A DNA stretch of 64,000 bases from Sistotremastrum niveocremeum HHB9708 (Eukaryota > Basidiomycota > Agaricomycetes > Sistotremastrales > Sistotremastraceae): assembly GCA_001630475.1 (NCBI GenBank), contig KV419394.1:310001-374000 (forward strand). Direction: 5' to 3'. The translations under genes were made by a program, and so were the position numbers. Under the pieces are notes generated by a model, which worked only from the letters and a program-made list of their open reading frames with translations, made no database searches and was not told where the DNA came from. This document shows, piece by piece, positions 51,804 to 64,000 of this stretch. Position 1 is the first letter of the stretch; each line of letters opens with the position of its first letter.

Positions 51804-54800
51804 ATGCAGCTGCTGGCACTCTCCCTGTATTTATTTATTGGGACCGTGGCCGCCCAGACTTGCGAGAATTTTGGCGTTCCATTGGGAGGGTCAGACTGTG
51901 ACTGCCCACTGGGCTTTGGTTCCGCCAACTGCTCTGTGCCAGCATGTGGAGGCGACATCTTCCAGGGCTCACAGCGAGCGCTCTTACAAAATCCTGGTCT
52001 ATTTCCTAACATAACTTCATGTTCTTGCGAGAGTGGCTGGGGAGGAGTGGGTTGTAATGGTGCGCGCATCCTATAGTCCAAAGTCACCATGTTCTAACTG
52101 CCCTGATCGTAACAGTCTGTCAGACCTCGAACGCTTGTCAGGCCGCCTTTAATGCGGTTAATGGAAGCACCTCGTCCACTTCAAACATAAACGACAATGG
52201 ACAAAACCAGACGCTAACCTGTAACACTTCTCCACGCGTTTGGGCGTCTGGTCAACTGAGCTGTTCGGTGATCGTGCGTGCTTCTTGTTTTCTCATTCAG
52301 GATTATTGAATAAAGATACTTTATCCAGAATCCAACTTTACAATCACTCTTTCCTGGACCTTCTACCCTGAATATCATGCGAACGCTGAACGGCACCTAC
52401 TCCCCTCTTCCAAATACGACCTCATTCGGCGCAGACGGTTCGCTATACGCACAACTGTGGTATGAGGGTCAAGAACAATTCTACTGTGAAGCCAACTCCT
52501 GCCAGCAAACATTGAACGACAACGCGCCAGATTGGCAATGCAACAACCTGAGCTGTAACTGTCGTCCCGGCAGCGCTTTCTGTGGTGCCAATATTACCAC
52601 TGACCTCACTCAAACCGTTGCTCTTCTCACGGGTACACTCGAAGTCTCCTGTAATGCCTCCACCCCAGGACAACCAGGTTCATGCGCATTCAAGCAAAGG
52701 GTCATCAACTCCGTTTTCGGTCCCGACGGCTTATCACTAAATGGATGCACATTTGGAGAATGTGTCGCCCAATATGTGATCGATGATAATATTGGTGGTA
52801 ACAGTACGACCACTGCAACCGCTGGCAAAAGCCTTTCAGGAGGTGTCATTGCTGGATTGGCGGTCGTTGGCAGTCTCCTTCTACTCGCAGTCCTATTTAT
52901 CTTGTTTGGACTATTCCGACAACGCCGTGCGCGCAGGGCTGGACCAAGCTCAGTTCGCAAAGATGGTGGAGTTGGAATCTCCTGGTCATCCTTATCATAT
53001 ACCCTGCCTCCGAACAATGGGATTCTGAGCAAGCTGGGTAGTGCACCTAGAAGAGATACACCATTAGTGGTTTTGGATGATATCGAGGGCAAGATCGCGC
53101 CGGGTCAGATAATGGCCATTCTGGGTCCCTCTGGTGCTGGCAAAACAACTTTGATAGAGTGTCTGGCCGGCAAACCGAAGATTGGTCTGATATCCGGATC
53201 AGTCAACTTCCTCGAGCCGGACGGCAGTTCGCTCGCGCGCGAACCTCGAATCGGATTTGTCGACCAGGTAACTAGTCTTGGCTTCTTTTCCTTCGCGTGC
53301 TGAACTTGACGTGCAGGCTGATGTCTTACCGCCAACACTGTCTCCTTTCGAAGCTCTGTTATTTGCCGCGAAACTACGCTTACCGGAATCGATACCCCTG
53401 TCGTCCAAGGTTTCACGAGTCTATGACGTGCTGTCACAACTGGGTCTCAGTGATGTTGCAAATAACCGCATAGGCAGCGGTGAACGGCGAGGACTTAGCG
53501 GAGGCGAGATGAGACGTGTTAGCATAGGGTTGGAACTTGTGGGAGATCCCGAAGTTCTGATTCTTGACGAACCAACGAGCGGTACGTGATTTCATACAAC
53601 TCCTGAAACAAAATGTCTGAACATCGATCCCCAGGCCTGGATTCTGTTTCAGCACTCAAAGTTATCAATGTCTTGCGAAATGTGGCTCATGATCCTGAAA
53701 ATCCTCGTGTCGTTATCTGTTCTATTCATCAGCCCAGGTATTGCGTTCACTCTTCCTTTTATATTGTATTGCTGACATGTGCCCAGCTCTAAGCTCTATC
53801 ACTCTTTCGACCGCGTACTGCTCTTGTCTCGAGGACGTGCCATTTTCGATGGCGAAGGTGGTGTCGCCGCGGCATCTCATTTTGCTGCTCTTGGACTACC
53901 ATGTCCAGAAGGTTATAATATCGCAGACCACTTGCTTGATATCGCTAGCGAACCCCCTCCCTCAGTCAAAACCACCCATATTCGTGGAGAATCGGAAGGA
54001 AATCCTTCCTTCGCGAGCAATAGCAAGGAAGCTGTCTTAGCTGACGACTCTGAAAAACCAAGGGCGATTGCGTCGAACGCGTCGAAAGGGAGGTTCAGCG
54101 GGTTCAAGAAATCAGGATACCCCACGACTTTCTTGACACAGTTGGAAGTGTTGTCGGGACGAGAGTGGAAGGTCTTGAAGCGGGATAGAACACTCTTTGC
54201 GACACATGTGGCAGTTGCCGCTGTGCTTGGTGTCTTCTGTGGTGAGTGAAATGTCGATCTGAAGACGAAGCCAAATGCTAAGTTTCATATCTAGGTGGTC
54301 TCTACTTTCATACAGACATTACGATAGCAGGTTTCCAGTCAAGAGTTGGATGTCTGTTTTTCCTGGTGCGTAATTTGTCTGAAGTCGCTTGGTAGATAAT
54401 TCATGGCCAATTAGGGTGCTCTCATCGCCTTTTCGTCACTGAGCGCTCTATACAACCTAGTCGAGATCAGACCTTTATTCTTACGAGAACGTGCAGCTGG
54501 CCTTTACAGGTTTGTGGTCTCATGTTTCCCCATTTGCCATTGGAATACAATGTCTGATCCTTTCATAGCCCAACTGCATGGCTTCTGTCTCGACTAATTT
54601 TCGACGTCATACCTCTACGCCTCATTCCTACAATCATTGTGTCTACCATGTGAGTTCACTTCGATATATTCTGGGACTGACGACTGACATGCATCTACAG
54701 TACATATTGGATGGCTGGTCTCGCTCATGATGCGGCACATTATTTCAAGTTCCTGTTTATTCTAGTCCTCTATTCCCTCTCTATGACTCTTTTTGTAAGT

Positions 54801-55380
54801 TTTTATTATCTTAACGGTCTTCGACTGACCGAACGACCAGAATTTCCTACTTGCATGCGTTTTCCGCAACGGCGGCATCGCGATTCTTCTTAGCGCACTG
54901 ACAGCGCTCTATCAAATGTAAGGTCCGATCATCGTGACTATGTTCTCTGACTGATAAATTCGTCCAGGACATACGCAGGCTTCTTCGTTCATCTGGGCGA
55001 TATACCCCCAGTGCTCAGGTGGCTACAATGGTTTTGTCCTCTCAAATATACCCTCGAAGCCCTATCCGTCAATGAGGTCGGTTCGGGTCTTCAAATCAAG
55101 GACGTCCTCCAAGGAGTTCCTGTCGATGTATCTGCAGCTCTTATCATGCAACTCGTGAGGTCCTCGTTGTTTCGCTGCAGTCAAGTCCTCTAATCCGTCT
55201 ACCGAACAGCTTTTCGGGTTCGGTGTCAACAATTATTATCGGTGCGTTTGATCACTTGGGCTTTTCATAATGTCGATCTGACTTGCTATCAGGGACGTTC
55301 TTGTTTCATTTGCTTTCATTGCGGGTTTCGGTGCAAGTGTAATATTAGTGGTTTGGTACAGCGTACGAGAGCGTCGTTGA
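51804..55380 (+). CDS. ABCG half-transporter with EGF-like ectodomain (Adp1-like)
   Basis: Fourteen exons (51804-52059, 52116-52273, 52329-53267, 53317-53581, 53635-53737, 53787-54241, 54295-54365, 54415-54509, 54569-54649, 54701-54794, 54841-54917, 54968-55154, 55210-55241, 55293-55380), 966 residues in frame. It starts with a signal peptide (MQLLALSLYLFIGTVAAQ). Next comes a Cys-rich ectodomain with EGF-like CDCPLGFGSANCSVPACGG and CSCESGWGGVGC and many Asn-glycosylation sites. A membrane helix (GVIAGLAVVGSLLLLAVLFI) follows. The ATPase domain has Walker A GPSGAGKTT, signature LSGGEMRRVSIGLEL and Walker B VLILDEPTSG, and is followed by the six-helix ABC2 membrane domain. This ectodomain-TM-NBD-TMD layout is that of yeast Adp1 and fungal relatives. 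Substrates are unknown. The stop lies 71 bases from the convergent SF3B4 gene. Confidence 0.92.
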
Positions 55381-55451
55381 CCGTGTATAGACACCTTAGT
55401 CGATAGTTACATTACATATCATGGTAATGGTGTACAGGATCTTTCAATACT

Positions 55452-56632
55452 CTACATCGGACGCCCAGGCTGACCTGGGACACCGAAACCCGGCGGTGGT
55501 GGTGGCATCATGCCCATTCCCATAGGTGGTTGCATGCCGGGCATTGGCATACCAGGCTGACCGAAACCGGGTGGCGGTGGCGGGAACCCACCAGGAGCGC
55601 CAGGGTTAAAGACTGGCATTCCAGCAGGAGGTGGAGGCGGGCCACCCCCAGGCATCCCAACTGGCATCCCTGGCGGAACTCCAAAGCCAGGCGGGGGCGG
55701 AGGGGGTTGTGCGAAGACACCCGCGAACTGGCCCTGATAAGGCATTGGTCCACCAGGTCTGAATGCACCCATAGGAGCGCCAGGAGGACGATTGACGGGT
55801 AAGGCGTTATTCTTCCGTGCTTGGGCTGCGAGAAGACGTTCAGCTGGTGTTCCGTGTCGTTCTCCTTTGCCGTCCTTCTTGAACGCGTATTGGACTGTGA
55901 TGGCTTTGTTCATTAAGAATTGATTATTCATCGATTCGATGGCTTGATCTGAAGCTTCAAAATCGCAGAATGAAACAAAGCCATATCCTTTTGATGCACC
56001 AGTTTGTGGGTCTCGTGCGACCTACGATCTTACGGTCACTTGGGAAATGGAAAGACAAGGTTGTCACGGCGTACCTTCGCAGTCGTTGACATCATGCCGA
56101 ATGCACTGAACGTATCGTAGAGCAATCTCTCGTCCACATTCTCGTCCAAGTTTCCAACAAACAGATTTGCCCCTACATCCAACTGCTTCTTATCCGACGA
56201 CGCCTGAACGTAGCATAGAATCAGCCTATACGTCATGTGGTGAATAGGAATGGTTCCTGTACACACCTTGTTAACACGAATTGGTTTACCCCACAGTTTT
56301 ATTTGATTCATGATCTTACAAGCATATTCGGCATCTTCTTCTGTTAAGAATTCGCAAAAACCGTAACCTTGGTGAGCCATTGATATGCGATCTTTGGGAA
56401 GATGGACATTGACTAGGAAGCATGTCAAGATAGTGAGTGATTTGAAGAAAAGAGGGCTCACCAACTGGGCCAGCCTGCAACATCAACTCCCAAACCAGCG
56501 CGTCAGTGCATCGTTCGTCCAGATTTCCCTGCCACATAGAGTCAAATTCAATGATCTAGGATGAACCATGCACAAAATTTATACCAGATACACTGTTGCT
56601 TCTTGATTGCGGTCATCCTGTGGCCTGGACAT
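55452..56632 (-). CDS. SF3B4: Splicing factor 3B subunit 4 (SF3B4/Hsh49)
   Basis: U2 snRNP SF3b subunit that contacts pre-mRNA near the branch point. Five exons (56585-56632, 56462-56528, 56267-56412, 56075-56203, 55452-56021), 319 residues in frame. RRM1 spans about 12-90 ([23 protein letters not shown]1 QGYGFCEF) and RRM2 about 100-175 ([23 protein letters not shown]1 KGYGFVSF). After [20 protein letters not shown] comes a 120-residue Pro/Gly/Met-rich tail of PPPPPGFG-type units, as in other eukaryotes. The ATG at 56632 gives the standard [15 protein letters not shown] start. Confidence 0.95.
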
Positions 56633-56875
56633 AGGAACGGTTAAGAAAGCGGGATTAACGATTTAAAGTCCGTCGCTTCTTGCGCCGGCTGTCTCTTCGA
56701 ACTGGATTTTTGGTTCTGTGGATGGTTCGCCTCTATGCAAAATACTTTTCATGATGGATTACAAAGGCTACGTTCCGTAATATACCTCGATAAATTATGG
56801 TGATAAAAATGATAGTGAGCCTTTTTTTGGCACGCTGTACTATGATACACGCTCTCCATTTGCCGCCTTCAAGAT

Positions 56876-57753
56876 CTACCGCACTCTCTGCACGATGTAG
56901 AGGTTTGGTTCCGAAAATTCATAGGATTCTGGTTCATCTGGAACAGAAATGAATATAGAGCAATTGCACAGAAAAATTGCATACTGAGGACTTACCTTCA
57001 GGTTCATGGTAGTGGCTCTGTCTCTTCCCCCAGGTGTTCGCATTCCTGTTGAAAACGATTGGATTAAACAGAGGAGGTGCGAGCTTCAACTTTTTCTGGG
57101 CCTGGTGCAGCCTGCGTTTTTCTGCTTCTGAGAAAGTAGCCATGCTGGTGATCCCCCACACTTGATCCGGCTTTCGGATGGCAGGAAGCAAGGTCATTTC
57201 GTCCGTGCATTGTGTCCGGTTCCAAACGCTGACGAAGGTGTATAAACCGTGCTCATATCGACCGATGACAGGTGTGTTTGTGATGTCTTCGTCGAAGTAG
57301 TCTGGACAGAGGACGAATGTAAGCCCGAAATGGCTTTGTAGACTGAGGGACAACTGAATAAAAAAGATGTATTAGGCCGTCCGTACTCTAGAGGAAGATA
57401 CTCACGTTGTGTTCAACCCGATTGATGATCAATTCCGCTTTTGAGAGCTCTTCGTGAGAGGCTCGCTCTCTAAAGTGTACGGAATCCAGGTCAGACAGAT
57501 CCAGCCCGTCACTTCTCATAGTCTCCTCAAGTTCCTCCAATAGCATATCTTGGTAGTGCTTTTTAATCTCCCAGTACAGCTCCTTGGGCAGCTTGGTGAC
57601 CGGGGCACGGTCATCAAGAGCTCTGCGTCTCAGAACCTCCAGCGTCCAGATAGGACGTTTATTATCGCGCAGATAACAGCCGATATAGAGCGACTTGATA
57701 TCTACCGGAAAACCGCGCACAAATTCGAGGTATGTGGATGGAGGATGCGTCAT
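56876..57753 (-). CDS. Protein of unknown function
   Basis: Three exons (57406-57753, 56996-57353, 56876-56937) giving 255 residues. The start could be 60 bases further upstream at 57813 (275 residues); MTHPPSTYLEFVRGFPVDI at 57753 is preferred. The protein is soluble-looking, with charged helical stretches (KELYWEIKKHYQDMLLEELEE and ELIINRVEHN) and a second half containing LCPDYFDEDI and IGRYEHGLYTFVSVWNRTQC. It has no signal peptide, membrane segment or motif I recognise. Three in-phase introns and the long open exons make it a real gene; the family is not identified. Confidence 0.65.
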
Positions 57754-58412
57754 CTCTTCCTGTCGAGTAGTACGATGAATGGAACTGGCAGTGGGTCGTA
57801 AAAGAGGCAACAATTTCGAGGTGCTGGAGACATAATTAATATATCGTGTCTCGGTTGCGGAAGAGTTCTTTTCGAATAGAGATCGAGGTGGTCTGCGGAT
57901 ACAATATCGGTACCGACTGCATGTAGAAAGTGATTCAAGTTGGATCGAGGTTCCGAGACAAGCATTTTTTGCAACGAGCAGAGTCTCGCATTCGATAAGC
58001 TGCGAGCTTTCCTGGTGTCAAGTGAGACACTACACTCGTAAAGCAGACGGATTCAGGGTGAAAAGAGCATTAAAGTCAAGAACAGCCACTTCGTTCGTCA
58101 GGTTCGCGTTGACTCAAAACTCCGGCAAGGCTTGCCGCTGCGCAAGGGTCTCGGCAAATTATCGCACCCCCCCCTGATTTTTCTGCTTCGACTTCCGAAA
58201 GCAACAGCAAAAGTCCGAGACAAAACTGGTATATAGCTTAGAAAAGGGAACACGCGTAGAGACAGTAAAGAAAAATGGTACAAGGAACGCCCAGAACTAG
58301 AGCGGATTTATTGTGTTGTGATGTGATCAGTAATATCGTGAAAAGTCGTTGGAAACCGATGTAAAGAGAAAGCCAAAGCCAGAAGCTAAGCGTGAAATGC
58401 CCGAGTGGACAT
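57754..58412. other. Intergenic region
   Basis: About 660 bases between two minus-strand genes, comprising the unknown gene's promoter and the Cdc42 3' region. Nothing else is supported. Confidence 0.45.
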
Positions 58413-59213
<801 letters not shown>

Positions 59214-59706
59214 TCTGATTCAGGCGGAAGAGTAGACTATGGAGGAGAACGAAAGGAACGTAGTCAGCCTATAATTAGAGAGGAAAGAACACATGGCGAT
59301 AGAACCATGATGCGAAGGTGAGGCGCAAGAAAAGTCGGTCCTGCTCGCACGCGGACACAACGTGAGCGATGGGAAAGTACGTACATGGGAAGGAGAGTGA
59401 CTGTAAGCTGAGAGAGTTGGCTGTCGGCAAGTGGAGATTATCTGGCGAAATAAGATGCCAGGAACAGGGGGTTTCAAGTTGAGGCGGTGCTGCGTGTGTC
59501 ATTGGAGTTAAGGAAATCGGACAAGGTCAACGAAGACGACTAGGACGTACGACGACGGTGAGCAGCGCACAAGGAATCACAACGCACTCCAAAAGATTTG
59601 CAAGAGTTTCGCAGAGCAGTTCGATAGTCTGTCACTGGCAAACAAGCACAAATAATCTCTCGTATAGCCGTCGTCACGTGTTTATGACCGTTATCTCCTT
59701 CTCCCA
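59214..59706. other. Shared divergent promoter region, Cdc42 / methyltransferase 1
   Basis: About 490 bases between two divergent genes. No TATA or other clear element stands out. Confidence 0.45.
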
Positions 59707-60550
59707 ATGTCCAACTCGCATGGTCTCGCTGCTCCCCATCACCACGACTATGATGCCGCCATCGCGGAGCCTGACTTAGTTAAGGCAAATGAAATGCATT
59801 TTGACGCTCAGGTCCATCACGGATCCGCATCTCCACATTCTGAAGTCATATCAAGGGTTGTGGGAGAAGCTATATTGGATGCATACGATTTTATTGAAGA
59901 ACAGACGACCGTTTTGGAGTTTGCCTGCGGTGCAGGTACCACATGCTTTTGACTGCCGCATCATGTTCGCTAGATCTTTTCCCTGAACAAGGTTTCGTCT
60001 TTCAAATTCTCGCGCCTCACTGCAAATCTGTACTTGGCGTCGATATCAGTCAAGGACAAGTCGATGAATTCAACAGGCGTGTTGAAAATCAAGGCATCTT
60101 GCCAGAAGAAATGAAAGCTATCCGTGGGGACCTAAATGGACTGGGTGACATTGTGGGGGACATCAAATTCGACCTCATATTCGTAAGCGTTGATCGTATA
60201 AACTGTGGCGCACGACCTTTCTGATGCCTTTCCAGTGCGCTTCCGCATATCATCACTTCAGCGATATCGACGCAGTTACTCGAGGCCTTGCCGTGTTCCT
60301 CAAACCACAAACAGGCGTACTTGTGGTTGTTGACATGCTCAAGACAGAGCATAGCGCCAGCTTGCATACCTCCTCCAAATCTTCTCTCAGTCGTCAAACA
60401 GTTGCTCACCATGGTGGCTTCGAAGCTGAAGAGATCGAAGCAAACTTCAAGCAAGCTGGATTGGCTGACTTTGAGATGGAGATTGCTTTCGAAAAGGAGA
60501 AAGGCGACAAGAAATTAGTCATGTTCATTGCTTCTGGCCGATCTTCTTGA
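59707..60550 (+). CDS. SAM-dependent methyltransferase, copy 1
   Basis: Three exons (59707-59935, 59992-60182, 60236-60550), 244 residues. Class I methyltransferase fold: the SAM-binding motif I VLEFACGAGFVFQILAPH is split by the first intron. Then come LGVDISQGQVDEFN (acidic residue contacting the ribose), IKFDLIFCASAYHHFSDID and the later strand FLKPQTGVLVVVDML. The His-rich N-terminus (SHGLAAPHHHDYD) recurs in the neighbouring paralogue. The first acceptor is AAG. There is no target-recognition domain, so a small-molecule acceptor is likely, but this is inference. Tandem duplicate of the next gene: exons 2 and 3 have the same lengths (191 and 315). Confidence 0.85.
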
Positions 60551-60911
60551 GTCGGAGACTAACTCGTCGACGGGACTCCATGACCGTCCTTCTTCCTCTC
60601 CCCGGCGACCTAGGACGTTTTAGAGAAATGGATGGTTTTGCGGGATTGGACGTTCTGCTTTGCTGACTCATCAGTAATGACACGCAATTCGATCAGCGCG
60701 TATCTTCCGTGCTTCAAATACGGCCTCCGAGTGTCTACCTCACCAGTGCGAAACACCAACCCTACCAGTCGCGACTAGTCAAAGCTCAATTCGAGGTGCC
60801 GGCCCGATGACTCGTCCTCGGCGGGGAGTGCATCCCACCCCCTGCTGCTGTAGTATATATACAGCATAGACCGTATCGACGGTATCGCAAGTCTGTATAG
60901 TACCCCTGACA
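60551..60911. other. Spacer and promoter between the methyltransferase paralogues
   Basis: 361 bases containing a TATA box (TATATATA, 60854-60861) about 50 bases before the start of copy 2. Confidence 0.5.
60854..60861 (+). promoter_or_regulatory. TATA box of methyltransferase copy 2
   Basis: TATATATA 51 bases upstream of the ATG at 60912. Copy 1 has no equivalent, so the two may be regulated differently. Confidence 0.5.
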
Positions 60912-61767
60912 ATGGCACATCACTCTTCGCCCGCTGAACCCACCGCTGTACCCCACCACCACGATATTCCCACCACAAATGAAGAAACTCAACAAGCTAA
61001 TCGCACTTTCTTTGACGATATGGCCCACGACCACGGACATGCCATCCCGGAGTGGGCTAAAGATCTATCACAAGCCGCCGGAGAGGCGATCTTGAAAGCT
61101 TACGACTTCAAGAAGGACGAGACCTCGGTCTTAGAGTTCGCGTGTGGTTCAGGTTCGTTTTTTATTTGGAAAGCGACTCACTTCTGAATCTGAATCGGTT
61201 GAATAGGATACGTCTCTCAAGTGCTCGCCCCTCACGCCCAGTCTATCACTGGCGTCGATATCAGTCAAGGACAAGTTGACCTGTATAACAAGCGCGCTGC
61301 CGATCTTGGATATACCCCAGATCAAATGAAGGCTATATGTGCGACCTGGGAAGACCTTGATACAAAGCTTGGCGGTGCCAAGTTCGATCTGGTCGTGGTC
61401 AGTTTATTCGTTATTTCTTTCACGCGCTCTTCTTCATCTCAATGAAATGCAGTGTGCTCAATCATACCATCACTTCACGGATATAAACCTCGTCACTCGG
61501 ATACTCGTTTCATTTCTCAAACCGTCTACGGGCAAATTGATCGTCCTTGATGGTGTGAAATCCGAGGCAGGCTGGAAATTCCCGGTCCCAAAGGCTGCTT
61601 CATTCAGTCATGCAGTGATTGCCCACCGAGGAGGTTTCAGTCAGGAAGAGATTGAGAACGTTTTCAAGGAAGCGGGATTAGAGGATGTGGAATTTGACGT
61701 GCCAATCAAGAGAGAATGGGAAGAATTCAAGATAGGGATCTTCCTTGTCAAAGGGCGAGCCAAATGA
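60912..61767 (+). CDS. SAM-dependent methyltransferase, copy 2
   Basis: Three exons (60912-61152, 61207-61397, 61453-61767), 248 residues. Motif I is VLEFACGSGYVSQVLAPH, then TGVDISQGQVDLYN, FDLVVCAQSYHHFTDIN and FLKPSTGKLIVLDGV. The end, FSQEEIENVFKEAGLEDVEF, parallels copy 1 (EAEEIEANFKQAGLADFEM). The intron positions and the lengths of exons 2 and 3 are the same as in copy 1, showing tandem duplication. The N-terminus again is His-rich (AVPHHHDIP). Substrate unknown; soluble cytosolic enzyme expected. Confidence 0.87.
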
Positions 61768-62946
61768 AAGTTAAACGTGTCATGTCTGCCCTGAGAGCTT
61801 CTACGCTTTGCATTCGAATTTGAATCGTAATAGGTACCAATTGCACTATAAATGTTTTATATGAGATGCCCGACTTTACAAAGGGTGTTTCCGAGTTTCG
61901 GTGATCCCGGACCAATGTGCTTGAATCAGTCTTTGCTCACGTTTCTCAATTCTGTTTACGAGCTATGCAAGAATGCTCGATATCTTCATATTCGCAAGGA
62001 AACATCGATATATTATCTTCAGCGGCTAGTGAAACATCTCCTGCCAGTGAGAATTCATGTTGCAGCCAGCCTTGACGAGCGTACATCCGAGCCTGGCATG
62101 ACATTTTTTCCTGACCAACGCGTTAACTATCTCATGGTCGTCGGTCTAGATCTAAGGCTACTTGCATCAGGCTCGACACCCCAGGGCTCTGGCATACTAT
62201 TCCAGCGCGCTCTCCATATGAGATACGAGGCGCGCAGGGTCTCTGATACCACGACTCGCCACCAGGGCATTACAGTACACAAAAGGAGTCTCCTTTCTGC
62301 TAGGGGCTCCAGTAACTGTCGTACAGCCGATTACTCTGGTGATTATTATACGAAACCTATCCATTGTCTCCTGGACCGGCGTACCTCATTCTGGCCCACG
62401 CTGTCAGGCGGAAACGACTTTCGGCGACGGCAGTTCAAGTTCTCCAGGAGAAAGCCATCAACAGCTTTGGATGAACCGAACACCCCTCAGGTTTCTTACA
62501 GCAGATGTACCAGTCCAGGGCAAGATTTCATCTTCTGGCTTCAACTCCTGGACGCCGTGGAACCGAGCCGCTCTTAGCCCATCGCCATCCTCTCCTAGAG
62601 CTCGTCCTGATGCGAAGAGAAGTTTGGTTCAAAGAGACAATGAGAACTCTTTGTCTCGATAAGGATCAAGTCCTGACGGTATTGAGCGAGAAAGCGGGCA
62701 CACGTTACAAATGCCGGGTGTCCTTACCTCTTCGTGCCTTAACCCACGTACAACAGCTCTCTTGAAGAATCTGGACAATGACTCACGTGAACCACGTTCG
62801 CTCTTTGATATTGTAGCACCTTCTGACTTCTATCAATCTGTCGCTCAGCCGTCCAGGAGTTTGGACATATCATGCGAAGAAGGTACCTATTGCCGATCAA
62901 CAATTCGGAGGGCACGCCGGTCTGTCATCGCACGAAAGGGTCTCGT
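61768..62946. other. Unresolved region upstream of tail-domain homologue
   Basis: About 1.2 kb. A plus-strand frame of 241 codons (61852-62577) and shorter frames at 62339-62662 and 62711-62950 exist. Some are Ser/Pro-rich and could be 5' exons of the next gene, but no clear splice path was found. No PLP-decarboxylase catalytic motif is present here. Confidence 0.4.
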
Positions 62947-63863
62947 ATGAACCTCAGCGTGCCTATAAAATGGGTCCAACCTGCTCTCAGTCCTGTATCG
63001 CATTCTAGAGCCACCAGCCCACTACGAACCAATCTGTCTCTCATGTCTAGCAAAGCTCCTCAGCCTGCCAATCATGGCTTCATTATGCAAGGGACAGACA
63101 AGCTCTTCTTCGGGCATGTCGCCATGTACAAGGTGGAGGCACACCAATGGCAATTGGTCATATCAGGAGATCTTCCCTCCGATATAATGGAGAAGTACAA
63201 GGCTGCGAGGGCGCAGAACCCATCCTCGTTTCTCTTCCTGACCAACCAGACCCCCGCCATTCTGCAGGATCTCCTCGACGCCAAAGAATTTGACGCGCTC
63301 ATCTATATCGGATTCCCGAACCCGGCTTGCCCAACAAACCCGTAGGCAAATATGATGACATGATGTGATACACATGTCTGACACTCATCTTATATAGCCC
63401 TCCGATACTCTCCAACTTCAAATTAACGAACATACAAGTTCTATCAGAGAAATCGCTTTTGGAGCAACAGCTCATCCCATATCCCCGGAAGACCATGCCT
63501 TTCCTCGTATACGGAACACGAGCTCAGCGACATATCCAACACGTCCTTACCGAATATAAGAACATTCAACTTATGTCGGACGTAGCAGAGATTCAAGGAG
63601 TCAACTTTCCTGGAGAGGGTCCTATCTATGCACATCTCAATCTCCCTGAGAGCGCAATGCAACCTTTCCCGCCCGATATCCCTCCGGATTTCTTCTTTAG
63701 TCCCGGGAAACTATTCCCGTCAATCATCTATTCCAAGGATTTCCAGGGGAAACAGATTATTGGTTTCGGGCGAATCGTCCTAGGAAAATGGGTTTTCGTT
63801 GATTCCAGAGTCGTCAACATGATCCCTGGTGCTAACGAAGTACGCTCTTTTTTCATTCCCTGA
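62947..63863 (+). CDS. Stand-alone homologue of the decarboxylase C-terminal tail (partial model)
   Basis: Two blocks (about 62947-63300 and 63400-63840), separated by a probable intron, match only the C-terminal tail of the decarboxylase at 16-25 kb. Matching pairs: FIMQGTDKLF with FVMQGTEKIF, LVISGDLP with LVITGDLP, KAARAQNPSSF with VDQRAQNPNAL, LTNIQVL with LTNIRVV, MPFLVYGTR with MPFLFYGTQ, IYAHLNLPESAMQPFP with IYAHLALPEIAMQPFP. The catalytic PLP domain is missing upstream within the window. A GT donor after the GANE codons (63841) suggests further exons beyond or near the window end. The true start is uncertain; MNLSVPIKW at 62947 is the nearest ATG before a Ser/Pro-rich stretch. It may be a free regulatory-domain gene or a truncated duplicate. 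Confidence 0.6.
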
Positions 63864-64000
63864 TCGTCGATCGAATGAACTAATCGGGGTTCAGCATCAC
63901 TGATCTCGGAGACTTCATAAACTTGAATAGGTGTTAACTCTTGAGATGGTGAATGCGCTCTCCCGTGCCCTTCAACCTATCGTTCATTGCTTTCCTCTGT

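Overview
The window is nuclear DNA of a filamentous basidiomycete, most likely an Agaricomycete. The evidence is dense short introns (about 45-60 bases), F-box/LRR-type proteins, a basidiomycete-type histone H3, a secreted glucoamylase with a starch-binding domain, tandem GMC oxidoreductases, and a fungal aromatic amino-acid decarboxylase carrying a long C-terminal tail. Gene models were built by eye from reading frames and splice sites; most reconstructed coding sequences close in frame.

Left part (1-16 kb): the C-terminal part of an F-box/LRR-like protein, histone H3, an aquaglyceroporin, a spartin/senescence-domain protein, an intronless membrane protein with a repeated acidic motif, and a glucoamylase on the minus strand.

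Middle (16-25 kb): a minus-strand PLP-dependent decarboxylase gene split by a 5.3-kb Ty1/copia retrotransposon. The element has 324-bp LTRs that look identical and a 5-bp target duplication, so the insertion is recent.

27-42 kb: a glyoxalase-like protein, a Ser/Thr kinase with a long disordered N-terminus, two tandem paralogous GMC oxidoreductase genes of about 25 exons each, and a 12-exon M50B-type membrane protease with an HExxH motif.

42-64 kb: mostly conserved housekeeping genes. These are the splicing factor CWC22, an ITFG1/TIP-like FG-GAP membrane protein, a LACTB2-like metallo-beta-lactamase, an Adp1-like ABCG transporter, SF3B4, an unknown conserved-looking protein and Cdc42. The right edge has two tandem SAM-dependent methyltransferases, followed by a second copy of only the tail domain of the decarboxylase.

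The most interesting points are the decarboxylase freshly interrupted by a young copia element, the free-standing tail-domain homologue next to duplicated methyltransferases, the repeat-bearing membrane protein at 11.2 kb, and the many micro-exons (8-20 bases). No CRISPR array, rRNA or convincing tRNA gene was seen.
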